Position numbers and translations under genes: made by a program. Positions 31,552 through 40,248 of a stretch of DNA of 64,000 nt are shown here, one piece after another. Source of the stretch: Chryseobacterium sp. IHB B 17019 (lineage in GTDB: Bacteria > Bacteroidota > Bacteroidia > Flavobacteriales > Weeksellaceae); NCBI RefSeq assembly GCF_001456155.1, contig NZ_CP013293.1:124001-188000 (forward strand). The letters are read 5' to 3'. The notes beneath the pieces were generated by a model. That model made no database searches. It saw only the letters and a list, made by a program, of their open reading frames with translations, and was not told where the DNA came from. The first letter of the stretch is position 1; every line of letters begins with the position of its first letter.

Positions 31552-32586
31552 TTAAAGATTCATAAACAGCTTCGGGTTCACTGGAGTATTGTTTTTGTGT
31601 ACTTCATAATGAAGATGCGGACCAGTAGAACGTCCGGAATTCCCTGATTTTGCAATAGTTTGCCCAACTTTCACTTTATCATTCGCCTTTACAACAAGCT
31701 GAGATAAATGCCCGTAAAGCGTTGCCAATCCATTTCCGTGAGAAACAATCACACAATTTCCGTAACCGCCTTTTTGTCCTGAGAAAATTACGGTTCCGGC
31801 GGCGGCGGCCCTTACGTCAGATCCGAAAGGAACAGCAATATCCAATCCTTTATGGAATTGCATCTGATCAGCTTCCGCAGGTGGATTGTTTTTTTCCGCA
31901 GGTTTATTGGAAGTATTAGTAGCAACAGCTTTTGTTGTTGAATTTGCAGTTGGAGCAGGAGCAGCCGGTGTCGGATTTGCTTTTGGTGTTACCATTACCT
32001 TTACCTGTCTCTTTTCTCCATAGCTGTCGGTTATTTCTATGAATTTTTCTACCGGTTCAGCTTTTACTTCCGGTTTCGGAGCAGCGGCAACAGCGACCGG
32101 CTTGGATTCCGCAGTAGTATTTGATTTTACAGATGCAAAAACGGTTTTAAACGGAATCGGGTTCTTTCTCACTCCGAAATTGGATGATATATATCCGTCA
32201 GTCGGCATTCCCAAAGGAACCTGCATCAGCTTATTTTGAAGATCCATCAGATACTGGCTGTATCGGTTTGCTTGTTTTGCCAGATAAACGGAATTTGAAA
32301 TACTGTCCTGGCTCAAAGCCATTATTTTCTCGCTGGAAACATCTTTAGATTTTAGGAAAGAGTTCAGCTGAGCTACAGTCTGATCCACTAAAGTAAGATC
32401 TGTTTTCATTTTTAAGTAATCCACACTGTCTCTTTCAGTGTTTATTTTTACAAGATTTACCTCATAGCTCTTGTCATCTTTTGAAGAGTACAGCTTTGCT
32501 ATGAAAATGGCTTGTGCAAAAACTACTAGTAAAAGCCCTCCTAGAAGGAGATTTACGTTCCTTTTGCTGCTTAGAAATTTCTTCAT
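31552..32586 (-). CDS. M23-family murein endopeptidase
   Basis: A 344-residue protein with an N-terminal membrane anchor (NLLLGGLLLVVFAQAIFIA), coiled coil (about 45-115), an Ala/Pro-rich linker (about 160-235) and a C-terminal LytM/M23 domain (about 245-344). The zinc ligands lie in HKGLDIAVPFGSDV (H and D) and HLHYEV (second H). It should cleave peptidoglycan cross-links, or act with a degraded partner in cell division or elongation. It stands alone, with a terminator-type hairpin on the opposite strand beyond its stop. Confidence 0.93.
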   Translation of the reverse strand: MKKFLSSKRNVNLLLGGLLLVVFAQAIFIAKLYSSKDDKSYEVNLVKINTERDSVDYLKMKTDLTLVDQTVAQLNSFLKSKDVSSEKIMALSQDSISNSVYLAKQANRYSQYLMDLQNKLMQVPLGMPTDGYISSNFGVRKNPIPFKTVFASVKSNTTAESKPVAVAAAPKPEVKAEPVEKFIEITDSYGEKRQVKVMVTPKANPTPAAPAPTANSTTKAVATNTSNKPAEKNNPPAEADQMQFHKGLDIAVPFGSDVRAAAAGTVIFSGQKGGYGNCVIVSHGNGLATLYGHLSQLVVKANDKVKVGQTIAKSGNSGRSTGPHLHYEVHKNNTPVNPKLFMNL

Positions 32587-32813
32587 ATTTCTTCTCTTAG
32601 TATAATTACAAAACGGTTTTAAAGTTGCAAATTTAATTAGAAATAAATTTTCAGAGTTATTTTTAACAAAACTTTAGTTATTTCTGTAATTAACGGCTAA
32701 TTAAATATTTAATTGTGTTTAAGTGTTAATTTTATCTAAAAATGGATTTTATCATGCCCTGAAAACTTTGCTTCAATCTTTGTTTTAATATATTTGCAGT
32801 TCACATTTCTATT

Positions 32814-33851
32814 ATGGCTAAAAAGAAAACGAATACAGAATCGAATCCGAAAAAAAACAGGACTGATGTTTCCGTAGGTGTTGTAGGAAGCGGAAGTTTC
32901 GCGACTGCTATCGTAAAAATGCTTGTCGAAAACTGTAAAGTGGTGCATTGGTGTGTAAGAAGTGAGTTTGTAAAGGGAGCCATAGAGCTTCGCGGTCACA
33001 ACCCGACTTACCTTACGGCCGCTACTTTCAACCTTAAAAATTTAAAGCTGACTACAGATATCAATGAATTGGTTTCTGCTTGCGATATTGTTGTTTTAGC
33101 AACACCATCTATCTATCTTTCAGATACTTTGGATAAAATGACTTGTGATTATAAAGATAAAATCTTCGTTTCTGCCATTAAAGGAATTATTCCTAAAGTG
33201 AATGATGTAGTGGCTCATTATTTAAGAGATGAATTTAAAATTGGTTTCAGGAATCAGGCGGTTATTGCAGGGCCTTGTCACGCAGAAGAGGTTGCGATGG
33301 AAAGACTTTCTTACCTTACCATTGCCACTGTGGAAGATGAAACTTCACAGAAATTAGTTGATATCTTTAATTCTGATTTTATTAAAGTCCATTCCAGCAA
33401 AGATATTTTAGGGAATGAGTACAGTGCGATTCTAAAAAATATTTTCGCCATTGGAGCGGGTATCGCAAGTGGTTTAGGCTATGGAGACAACTTTACGGCT
33501 GTTTTTGTTTCAAACGCGATCCGTGAAATGGAAGCTTTTCTGGAATCCATCTACGAAGCACCGAGAGATGTTAACGAAAGTGCCTATTTAGGGGATTTAT
33601 TGGTAACGGCTTATTCATTGTTTTCAAGAAACAGAAATTTAGGAAACCTTATCGGAAAAGGGTATACCGTAAAATCTGCAATCCAGTCGATGAACATGGT
33701 AGCAGAAGGATATTATGCAGCCGATTCAATTTATAAAACAGCTAAGGAAAAAGGCCTTAAATTACCAATTATTGACACCATCTACGGAATTCTCTACGAA
33801 GGAAAAAACGCAGAAAAACAATTCAAAAAACTGACTACAAAGTTGAATTAA
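32814..33851 (+). CDS. gpsA: Glycerol-3-phosphate dehydrogenase [NAD(P)+]
   Basis: A 345-residue protein: VGVVGSGSFATAIVKMLVEN is the NAD(P) loop, with ATPSIYLSDTL, FVSAIKGI, AVIAGPCHAEEVA and GNEYSAILKNIFAIGAGIA (catalytic Lys region) and GDNFTAVFVSNAIREM. It reduces dihydroxyacetone phosphate to glycerol-3-phosphate for phospholipid synthesis. A TATATTTG box lies about 25 bases upstream. The first 18 residues are a charged extension before the first strand. Confidence 0.95.
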   Translation: MAKKKTNTESNPKKNRTDVSVGVVGSGSFATAIVKMLVENCKVVHWCVRSEFVKGAIELRGHNPTYLTAATFNLKNLKLTTDINELVSACDIVVLATPSIYLSDTLDKMTCDYKDKIFVSAIKGIIPKVNDVVAHYLRDEFKIGFRNQAVIAGPCHAEEVAMERLSYLTIATVEDETSQKLVDIFNSDFIKVHSSKDILGNEYSAILKNIFAIGAGIASGLGYGDNFTAVFVSNAIREMEAFLESIYEAPRDVNESAYLGDLLVTAYSLFSRNRNLGNLIGKGYTVKSAIQSMNMVAEGYYAADSIYKTAKEKGLKLPIIDTIYGILYEGKNAEKQFKKLTTKLN

Positions 33852-33874
33852 TTTTAAAATTTAATTTAAAATTA

Positions 33875-33976
33875 GGAGATGCTTCGATTCCGCTCAGTAT
33901 GACATCGCTACAAATTAACCATTAATAAGACAGTTAGTATTAGTGATGTCATACTGAGCGGAATCGAAGCATCTCC
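33875..33976. repeat. Perfect 32-bp inverted repeat
   Basis: Two 32-base arms (33875-33906 and 33945-33976) are exact inverse complements, beginning GGAGATGCTTCGATTCCGCT, with a 38-base loop. It occupies the gap between gpsA and mqo. No flanking target duplication or coding capacity is visible; it may be a small non-autonomous element or a terminator-like dispersed repeat. Confidence 0.9.
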
Positions 33977-34124
33977 AATATATTTATCAAATAAGAAATC
34001 TTAGCTTCTTAATAATTTTTAAGATTTTAAACAATAATTTACAATAATTAACATTGTTAAAATCTCCAAACACCCCCTTATTTTAAGAACTTTTCCCGAA
34101 CTTTGAGATAATAAAATTTAAGTT

Positions 34125-35630
34125 ATGTCACAATCGCTTACAAGCAGAACGCCGAAACCCAAATACGACGTTGTTCTAATAGGTGGCGGAATTATGAGTG
34201 CCACATTAGCTACCATATTGCATGAGTTTGATCCCAATCTGGAGATCGCAATTTTTGAAAGACTAGGTAGGTTTGCAAAAGAAAGTACAGCAGCCTGGAA
34301 TAATGCAGGAACCGGTCACTCAGCGTTTTGTGAACTTAATTATACTCCCGAAAAATCCGACGGAACCATCGATATTTCAAAAGCGGAAAGCATTGCCGAG
34401 CAGTTTGAAATCTCTAAACAGTTCTGGTCTTATTTAATAACAAAAGGATACATTAAAAATCCTAAAAATTTCATCAATTCCTGTCCGCACATGAGCTTGG
34501 TATTCGGAGAAAAAGACGCCGAATATCTTAAAAAACGATACGAAAAGATGTCCGAATCTGTTTTGTTTAAAGAAATGGAATTCACAACAGATCACGAAAA
34601 ATTAAAAGAATGGATTCCTTTGGTTATGAGCAAAAGAAACCCTTCTGAAATAATGGCTGCAACCAAAATGGATTTGGGAACAGACGTGAATTTTGGAACG
34701 CTGACAAGAAAAATGGGAAGACATCTCTTGGAAGATTCCAATGTTGAGGTTTTCCTGTATCATGAAGTAAAAGATATCGACCCGAGAGAAGACGGAACAT
34801 GGGAAATGAAAGTAAAAGACAGGATTCATAATCATAAGCAGGAAGTCGTGGCAGACTTCGTATTCATCGGCGCTGGAGGATATGCGTTACCTCTTTTGGA
34901 TAGCTCTGATATCAAAGAAAGTGAAGGCTACGGAGGCTTCCCGGTTTCCGGGCAATGGTTGGTAACTCACAATCAGGAGTTAGTGGAAAAACATCACGCA
35001 AAAGTTTATACACAAGCAACTGTGGATGCGCCGCCGATGTCCGTTCCACATTTGGATTTAAGGATTATTGATGGCGAAAAAGCACTGCTTTTCGGCCCGT
35101 TTGCGGGATTTTCAACAAAATTTTTAAAGGAAGGAAGCTATCTTGATTTACCTGAAAGTGTGAATACAAAAAATTTAAGATCATTATTCGGGGCTTGGTG
35201 GCATAATATTCCTTTAACGAAATATCTCGTTCAGCAAGTTGCCATGACAAAAGCCCAGAGAATTCAGCATTTGAGAGAGTTTATTAAAGATGCCAAAGAA
35301 GAGGATTGGGAACTGAAAGTGGCCGGACAAAGAGTACAGATCATTAAAAAAGATGAAAGTGAAGGTGGGAAACTAGAATTCGGGACCGAAGTTGTGGTTA
35401 ATAAAAAAGGAACGATCGCTTCACTGTTAGGTGCTTCACCAGGCGCTTCAACAGCCGTTTATGCCATGCTCAATGTTTTAGAAAAATGCTTCCCCGAAAA
35501 GCTTCACGGAGAATGGAAAGATAAATTACTGGAAATGGTTCCTTCTTACGGACAAAAACTTGCCGGCAACCCAGAACTCACAGAAAAAGTAAGAAATTAC
35601 TCAAAAGAAAAATTAGAACTTGAATATTGA
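34125..35630 (+). CDS. mqo: Malate:quinone oxidoreductase
   Basis: A 501-residue FAD enzyme: DVVLIGGGIMSATLATILHE (dinucleotide loop), STAAWNNAGTGHSAFCELNY (family signature), FVFIGAGGYALPLLDSS, FPVSGQWLV, LLFGPFAGFSTKFLK, and GASPGASTAVYAML at the C-terminal FAD contact. It oxidises malate to oxaloacetate and passes electrons to menaquinone at the inner membrane. Length and motifs are typical of the full-length family. A -7-like box GAACTTTG lies about 30 bases upstream. Confidence 0.96.
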   Translation: MSQSLTSRTPKPKYDVVLIGGGIMSATLATILHEFDPNLEIAIFERLGRFAKESTAAWNNAGTGHSAFCELNYTPEKSDGTIDISKAESIAEQFEISKQFWSYLITKGYIKNPKNFINSCPHMSLVFGEKDAEYLKKRYEKMSESVLFKEMEFTTDHEKLKEWIPLVMSKRNPSEIMAATKMDLGTDVNFGTLTRKMGRHLLEDSNVEVFLYHEVKDIDPREDGTWEMKVKDRIHNHKQEVVADFVFIGAGGYALPLLDSSDIKESEGYGGFPVSGQWLVTHNQELVEKHHAKVYTQATVDAPPMSVPHLDLRIIDGEKALLFGPFAGFSTKFLKEGSYLDLPESVNTKNLRSLFGAWWHNIPLTKYLVQQVAMTKAQRIQHLREFIKDAKEEDWELKVAGQRVQIIKKDESEGGKLEFGTEVVVNKKGTIASLLGASPGASTAVYAMLNVLEKCFPEKLHGEWKDKLLEMVPSYGQKLAGNPELTEKVRNYSKEKLELEY

Positions 35631-35708
35631 AATATAAAGAATGAATAATGGGCAATGAGTATTTCAACGTGCCTATTACTCATTATCAATTACTTATTCC
35701 CATAAAAA

Positions 35709-36110
35709 ATGTCTGATACAATTGTAAAACCTGTCATCGTAAAAAAACTCCTGGAGTCTCTTCAAACCAAAATAGAAGAGGAAAAGCAGGTCATTGTGCA
35801 TTGTTGTTTTCCGGCTTCACCGTTTTTGGGTAACCTGATCAGGATCTGGCATTCCACGTATCTTTTTGATAATCATTCCGATCACAAAAGCAGGTTGATT
35901 CACGCAGAAAATATTACTATTTTTCCTAATTGGACGGCAGTTCCTTTTATGCAGGATTTTTGGTTTACTTTGGTGTTTTCAGGCCTTCCTAGAGATTGTA
36001 AAAGCTTTGATCTAAAAGAAGTGATTCCCGAAGAAGGTGGATTTTTTGTTGGTTCAATAAAACGGAATTCATCAGATATTTACAGGGTGAAGATTTCAGA
36101 ATCCTATTAA
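35709..36110 (+). CDS. Conserved hypothetical protein
   Basis: A 133-residue soluble protein with an N-terminal helix and a compact beta-rich core (QVIVHCCFPASPFLGNLIRI; HSTYLFDNHSDHKSRLIHAE; GLPRDCKSFDLKEVIPEEGG). There is no signal peptide. The early CC pair and His cluster could bind metal but no known motif matches. It is 79 bases after mqo and might be co-transcribed. I do not recognise a family. Confidence 0.75.
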   Translation: MSDTIVKPVIVKKLLESLQTKIEEEKQVIVHCCFPASPFLGNLIRIWHSTYLFDNHSDHKSRLIHAENITIFPNWTAVPFMQDFWFTLVFSGLPRDCKSFDLKEVIPEEGGFFVGSIKRNSSDIYRVKISESY

Positions 36111-36124
36111 TAATTGAGTTTAAA

Positions 36125-36195
36125 CCACAGATTACACAGATTTCTACAGATAATTATGGTTGATTTATATGCGCAAACATCTGTGTGATCTGTGG
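36125..36195. repeat. CCACAGATTACACAGAT inverted repeat
   Basis: Arms 36125-36141 and 36179-36195 are inverse complements except for one base, with a 37-base loop. It lies between convergent genes and is probably a dispersed palindrome doubling as a terminator region. Confidence 0.75.
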
Positions 36196-36205
36196 GAAAT
36201 AATAA

Positions 36206-37780
36206 TCAAGCAAATTCATTCTGTTTAATTAAATTTTCAATGCAATATTCCGTAATGGCAACAATAGTTACAAAAGGGTTCACCCCAATCGTTCCCGGAA
36301 TTAATGAGCCATCCAATACAAAAAGATTATGATGATTTTTAACCTTACCGAATTCATTGGTTGCTTCTCCCAAAACACATCCACCCAAAGGATGATAACA
36401 AATATTGGCTCCAAAACCGTCTTTAAAAAGGAAATGAGCTCTTGTGCCACCATTCGCCTTATTCATTTTTTTGATGAAAAAATCGACGTTTTCCTTCATT
36501 TTTAAAGTATGAGATTCGTTCCAATCGAGATTTAGCTTACCATTGCTGTAAGATACGGAACCTTTTTTATCCACTTTATTAATTTGCAGATACAAAGCAG
36601 TCGCAACATCCATGCCCATCGGAAGCGGTGCAATTTCTGCAAAGAAAGGATGTTCAGGATCATCCCAGTTGTCAACTCCGCCTACCGGAATTGTGGATTG
36701 CTTCACGCCGGTTCCGCCCGTTAGTGGTCTCACCCAATTTCTTCCGGTCATAAAATTTCCGTTATTTCCCCAATTTTTACCGATATTTTCATTAACAGGA
36801 AAATTATTAACCGCATTTGATTTCAACAAAAGCTGTAAAGTTCCCATAGTTCCGGCAGCGAGGATCAGCTTCCGGCAACGAAAAGTTTTCTCGGAAACGG
36901 TTTTTCCTAAAGTATTGATTTGTCGGACATTTAAAGTATAGGATACATCTTCATTCAATTTAATATCTTCAACAGCATGAAGATCGAGGATTTCCAGATT
37001 TCCCGTTTCTAAAGCTTTTTGTAAATAGGTTTTATCCAGGCTGTTTTTTCCGTAATTATTTCCGTAAATGACTTCGTTGTTAAGTGCAGAGCGAGGAACT
37101 TCATTTTTATATTCCTTTTCCATATAGCTGAAATCGTAGACATTAGGGACGCGCATGGTTTTAAAACCGGCTTTATGAGCTTCTTCTTCGCCCACTTTAT
37201 TGAATTTGTAATACGGACACTCATTTAAAAACTCCTCCCGAACGATATTCACTTTCAGTTCCTGCCGCGCCTTCGGGAAATAGACGCTATAAAATTTTTC
37301 TGTATCAAGATTAGGAAAAACCTCCTTAAAATAATCTTTTTTGGGAGTTACAGCCATTCCTCCGTTTACTAGGGAACCGCCTCCTACACCTCTTCCGACC
37401 CAGATATTGATATGTTCAAAATCTAATCTGTCCAGCACACCGGTAAAAGGTTTTATGCTAAAAATATTGAAAAAAGGAGCAATGGTTTTTGTTTTCAGCC
37501 AGGCCGCACTTTTTTCAGGTTTTAATAAGCTGGAATAAGGAAGTCCAGATTTCCCCCAATTCATGCCCATTTCCAACATCACTACTTTCTTTCCGGCTTG
37601 GCAAAGGCGTAATGCCGCAACTGCACCTCCATATCCCGAACCGACAATGATTATGGGTGCATCAACTCCTTTAATATTGGACTTTTGCAGTTGGCCGGCT
37701 TTCAATACACCGGAATTTAAAAAATAAAAACCTCCTATCGCAAGGAAACCGGATTTTATAAACTCTTTTCTGTTCATCAT
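36206..37780 (-). CDS. GMC-family oxidoreductase (cholesterol-oxidase-like)
   Basis: A 524-residue FAD protein. The N-terminal leader (RKEFIKSGFLAIGGFYFLNS) looks like an export signal but lacks a twin-Arg pair. The FAD loop is IIIVGSGYGGAVAALRLCQA; GRGVGGGSLVNGGMAV is the GMC signature 1 region, and AAGTMGTLQLLLKS lies in the second Rossmann part. The C-terminal CYHPLGGCVLG and NPFVTIVAITEYC hold the catalytic His/Asn pair. The family oxidises alcohols or sterols; the substrate here is unknown. Confidence 0.9.
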   Translation of the reverse strand: MMNRKEFIKSGFLAIGGFYFLNSGVLKAGQLQKSNIKGVDAPIIIVGSGYGGAVAALRLCQAGKKVVMLEMGMNWGKSGLPYSSLLKPEKSAAWLKTKTIAPFFNIFSIKPFTGVLDRLDFEHINIWVGRGVGGGSLVNGGMAVTPKKDYFKEVFPNLDTEKFYSVYFPKARQELKVNIVREEFLNECPYYKFNKVGEEEAHKAGFKTMRVPNVYDFSYMEKEYKNEVPRSALNNEVIYGNNYGKNSLDKTYLQKALETGNLEILDLHAVEDIKLNEDVSYTLNVRQINTLGKTVSEKTFRCRKLILAAGTMGTLQLLLKSNAVNNFPVNENIGKNWGNNGNFMTGRNWVRPLTGGTGVKQSTIPVGGVDNWDDPEHPFFAEIAPLPMGMDVATALYLQINKVDKKGSVSYSNGKLNLDWNESHTLKMKENVDFFIKKMNKANGGTRAHFLFKDGFGANICYHPLGGCVLGEATNEFGKVKNHHNLFVLDGSLIPGTIGVNPFVTIVAITEYCIENLIKQNEFA

Positions 37781-37939
37781 AGTATTTTTGCATTCTATTC
37801 AAAAAATATGCTAGAAACTGTGTTTTGAATTTTATTAAGAATTATTTATGTTTTTGACCGTATTAACTTATTTTGTAACCATTTTTTAATAAGGATAAAA
37901 TTAAAATTTCATAGCTTTAACTTTTATTTTAATTCATTC

Positions 37940-38554
37940 ATGAAGAAATATATTTTACTATTAATATTTTGTCCGTTATTCATTTTTTCACAGAAAAAGG
38001 TTTCCAAAGAAGAGCTAGAAGTGAAAAAGTTTCAAAAAGAACTAAATGCGGAATATTCAAATCCAAAAGAAACACCTTTACGGGGAGAAAATTTTACAAA
38101 TTTCAAAGGACATCGTTTTTTTCCTTTTGATTTAAAATACAGAATTAAAGCTAAGTTTAGCAAAACAGAAAACTCGAAGCCATTTGATCTTCCGACCTCT
38201 TCCGGAAAAACAAAATCTTATAAAGAATATGGCAAAGCAACTTTTGAACTGGACGGTGAATCTTACACTTTAACGCTGTATCAAAGTTTAGATTTAATCA
38301 AACAAGAAAAATATAAGGATTATTTATTTCTGCCTTTCCGTGATGCAACCAATGAAAAAGAAACCTACGGAGGAGGAAAATATATGGATTTAACTATCCC
38401 AAAAGGAAATACAATCGTTCTGGATTTCAACAAATCATACCAACCTTACTGCGCTTACAACGCTTACGACTACAATTGCCCGATTGTTCCTGAAGAAAAC
38501 AAACTTCCTGTTGAAATTCGTGCAGGAGTTATGTATGAAGATATTTATCATTAA
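37940..38554 (+). CDS. DUF1684 family exported protein
   Basis: A 204-residue protein with signal peptide (MKKYILLLIFCPLFIFSQ). The C-terminal half has the DUF1684 features: GKATFELDGESYTLTLYQS, YLFLPFRDATNEKETYGGGK and the end motif NPYCAYN-like (YQPYCAYNAYDYNCPIVPEE). The function of this family is not known; it is common in Bacteroidota and Actinobacteria. The next gene starts 4 bases downstream. Confidence 0.9.
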   Translation: MKKYILLLIFCPLFIFSQKKVSKEELEVKKFQKELNAEYSNPKETPLRGENFTNFKGHRFFPFDLKYRIKAKFSKTENSKPFDLPTSSGKTKSYKEYGKATFELDGESYTLTLYQSLDLIKQEKYKDYLFLPFRDATNEKETYGGGKYMDLTIPKGNTIVLDFNKSYQPYCAYNAYDYNCPIVPEENKLPVEIRAGVMYEDIYH

Positions 38555-38558
38555 TTCT

Positions 38559-39032
38559 ATGGTTAGCTTAAAATTTTTCACAGAAGAAGATCTTCCGGAG
38601 GTAGATTATACTTTGGACGAAATTCAATCTCAGTATACTTCAACAGCAGAATATGCATTAAATAGAATTGCAGAAAGAAACACGGGGCTGGAATTTCCGG
38701 TAATCATTGTCAATGATGAGAAAATTGCAGGATTTTTCACCTTGGATTTCGGTGATGATAAGCTGGACTTAACGGATAACCCAAACTCCACACTATTGCG
38801 CTCTCTATCTATCAAACCAGAAATGCAGGGCAAAGGAATAGGGAAGGCGGCAATGCTGGAAACAGATCATTTTGTGCGTAAAAATTTCACCAACTGCGAC
38901 GAAATTGTACTTGCTGTCAATCAGAATAATATTTCGGCTTATGATCTATACTTAAAAGTTGGCTATCATTACGATGGAAAAACTAGGATGGGACGTAGCG
39001 GTCTGCAATATTTAATGTACAAAAAACTTTAA
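38559..39032 (+). CDS. GNAT-family N-acetyltransferase
   Basis: About 157 residues from ATG 38559 (MVSLKFFTEEDL), chosen because the alternative upstream start would overlap the DUF1684 gene by 70 bases. Acetyl-CoA motif: LRSLSIKPEMQGKGIGKAAM (Q-x-x-G-x-G), followed by NQNNISAYDLYLKVGYHYDG. The substrate is unknown. It is coupled to the upstream gene by a 4-base gap. Confidence 0.9.
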   Translation: MVSLKFFTEEDLPEVDYTLDEIQSQYTSTAEYALNRIAERNTGLEFPVIIVNDEKIAGFFTLDFGDDKLDLTDNPNSTLLRSLSIKPEMQGKGIGKAAMLETDHFVRKNFTNCDEIVLAVNQNNISAYDLYLKVGYHYDGKTRMGRSGLQYLMYKKL

Positions 39033-39104
39033 GAAAATTTTAATTGCAAATTCTTCATTTGGCGTAATTCTTCCATAAATTTGAGTAACATCAAATAATA
39101 AAAT

Positions 39105-39914
39105 ATGGAAATCTCACTTCAAAATCAGGTTGCTGTAGTTACGGGAGCCTCCAGCGGAATTGGTTCGGGAATTGCAAAATCTTTGGCTTCGGCGGGCGCG
39201 ACGGTCGTTGTCAATCACTCTTCGGAAAGGTCTACGGATGAAGCAAAGGCAGTTTTAAAAGAAATTACCGACGCTGGCGGAAAAGGAATGACCTATCAAT
39301 GCGATGTTTCTAAAGAAGATCAGGTCGTGAAAATGTTTCAGGATACCATTTCAGAATTCGGGACCGTTGATATTTTGATCAATAATGCCGGCATTCAAAA
39401 AGATTCAAAATTCACGGAAATGACGCTGGATCAATGGAATGCTGTGATTGGAGTGAATCTTACCGGGCAATTTCTTTGCGCAAGAGAAGCCATTAAAGAA
39501 TTTCTTCGCCGCGGAATAGACACCTCACGCTCAGTTGCCTGCGGAAAAATCATTCACATAAGTTCTGTTCATGAGGTTATTCCGTGGGCAGGCCACGCCA
39601 ATTATGCGGCAAGCAAGGGCGCAATCAGGATGCTGATGCAAACGTTGGCTCAAGAATACGGAGCAGACAAAATCCGAGTGAATTCTATCTGTCCCGGCGC
39701 CATTCAAACGCCTATCAATACGAACGCGTGGAACAGTCCGGAAGCACTTAATTCACTTTTAACACTTATTCCTTACAACAGAATCGGGCAACCGCAGGAC
39801 ATCGGAAATCTGGCTGCTTTTCTAGCGAGCGACTTATCGGATTACATTACCGGAGCCAGCATTTTTGTGGATGGTGGTATGACCACTTTTGAGAGTTTTT
39901 CAACGGGTGGATAG
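39105..39914 (+). CDS. SDR-family dehydrogenase (glucose 1-dehydrogenase-like)
   Basis: A 269-residue classical SDR: VTGASSGIGSGIAKSL (cofactor loop), NNAGIQKDSKF, HISSVHEVIPWAGHANYAAS with catalytic S, Y and K (YAASK), and ICPGAIQTPINTNAW. The closest remembered family is glucose 1-dehydrogenase (NAD(P)+). A glucosidase gene follows after a repeat-filled gap of about 330 bases, which makes sugar metabolism plausible. Confidence 0.9.
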   Translation: MEISLQNQVAVVTGASSGIGSGIAKSLASAGATVVVNHSSERSTDEAKAVLKEITDAGGKGMTYQCDVSKEDQVVKMFQDTISEFGTVDILINNAGIQKDSKFTEMTLDQWNAVIGVNLTGQFLCAREAIKEFLRRGIDTSRSVACGKIIHISSVHEVIPWAGHANYAASKGAIRMLMQTLAQEYGADKIRVNSICPGAIQTPINTNAWNSPEALNSLLTLIPYNRIGQPQDIGNLAAFLASDLSDYITGASIFVDGGMTTFESFSTGG

Positions 39915-40215
39915 GTTTTTAGGCGCACATTTCCGGCTTTCACTACTCGCTTTTTTGTGCCATTGCATCTTCCGGGCTTACAAAAAGAGCTCAGACAGGC
40001 CGTTCAATCCGGGGCGCATCTCAGTCGTAACAGGAATGTCAGCCGTTTTAATTGTCGGTTATCACTGTCAATAGTGAATAGTGAATCTGTTTCACTTGTC
40101 AATACTGAAAATCACCATCCGGCTTGTCATTCTGACGCAGGAAGAGTCTAGGCTTTATTTTAGAGATTCTTCACTCCATTTCGTTGCGTTCGAAATGACA
40201 AAATAACGGCAAACT
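39915..40215. repeat. Composite dispersed intergenic repeat
   Basis: A GC-richer block (GGCGCACATTTCCGGC, then TTCAATCCGGGGCGCATCTC) is followed by the AATAGTGAAT/TTCAC spacer text seen in the tRNA array. It ends with an imperfect palindrome (TTGTCATTCTGACGCAGGAA ... TCGAAATGACAAA). Open frames across it are artefacts of the repeat. Confidence 0.65.
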
Positions 40216-40248
40216 TTTTTGTAGAAATATTAAAAAATCATCACCAAT

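Noticed and set aside
39889..40151. Two 60-64-codon frames after the SDR gene
   Set aside because: They lie in a dispersed intergenic repeat whose open frames are a by-product of its composition.
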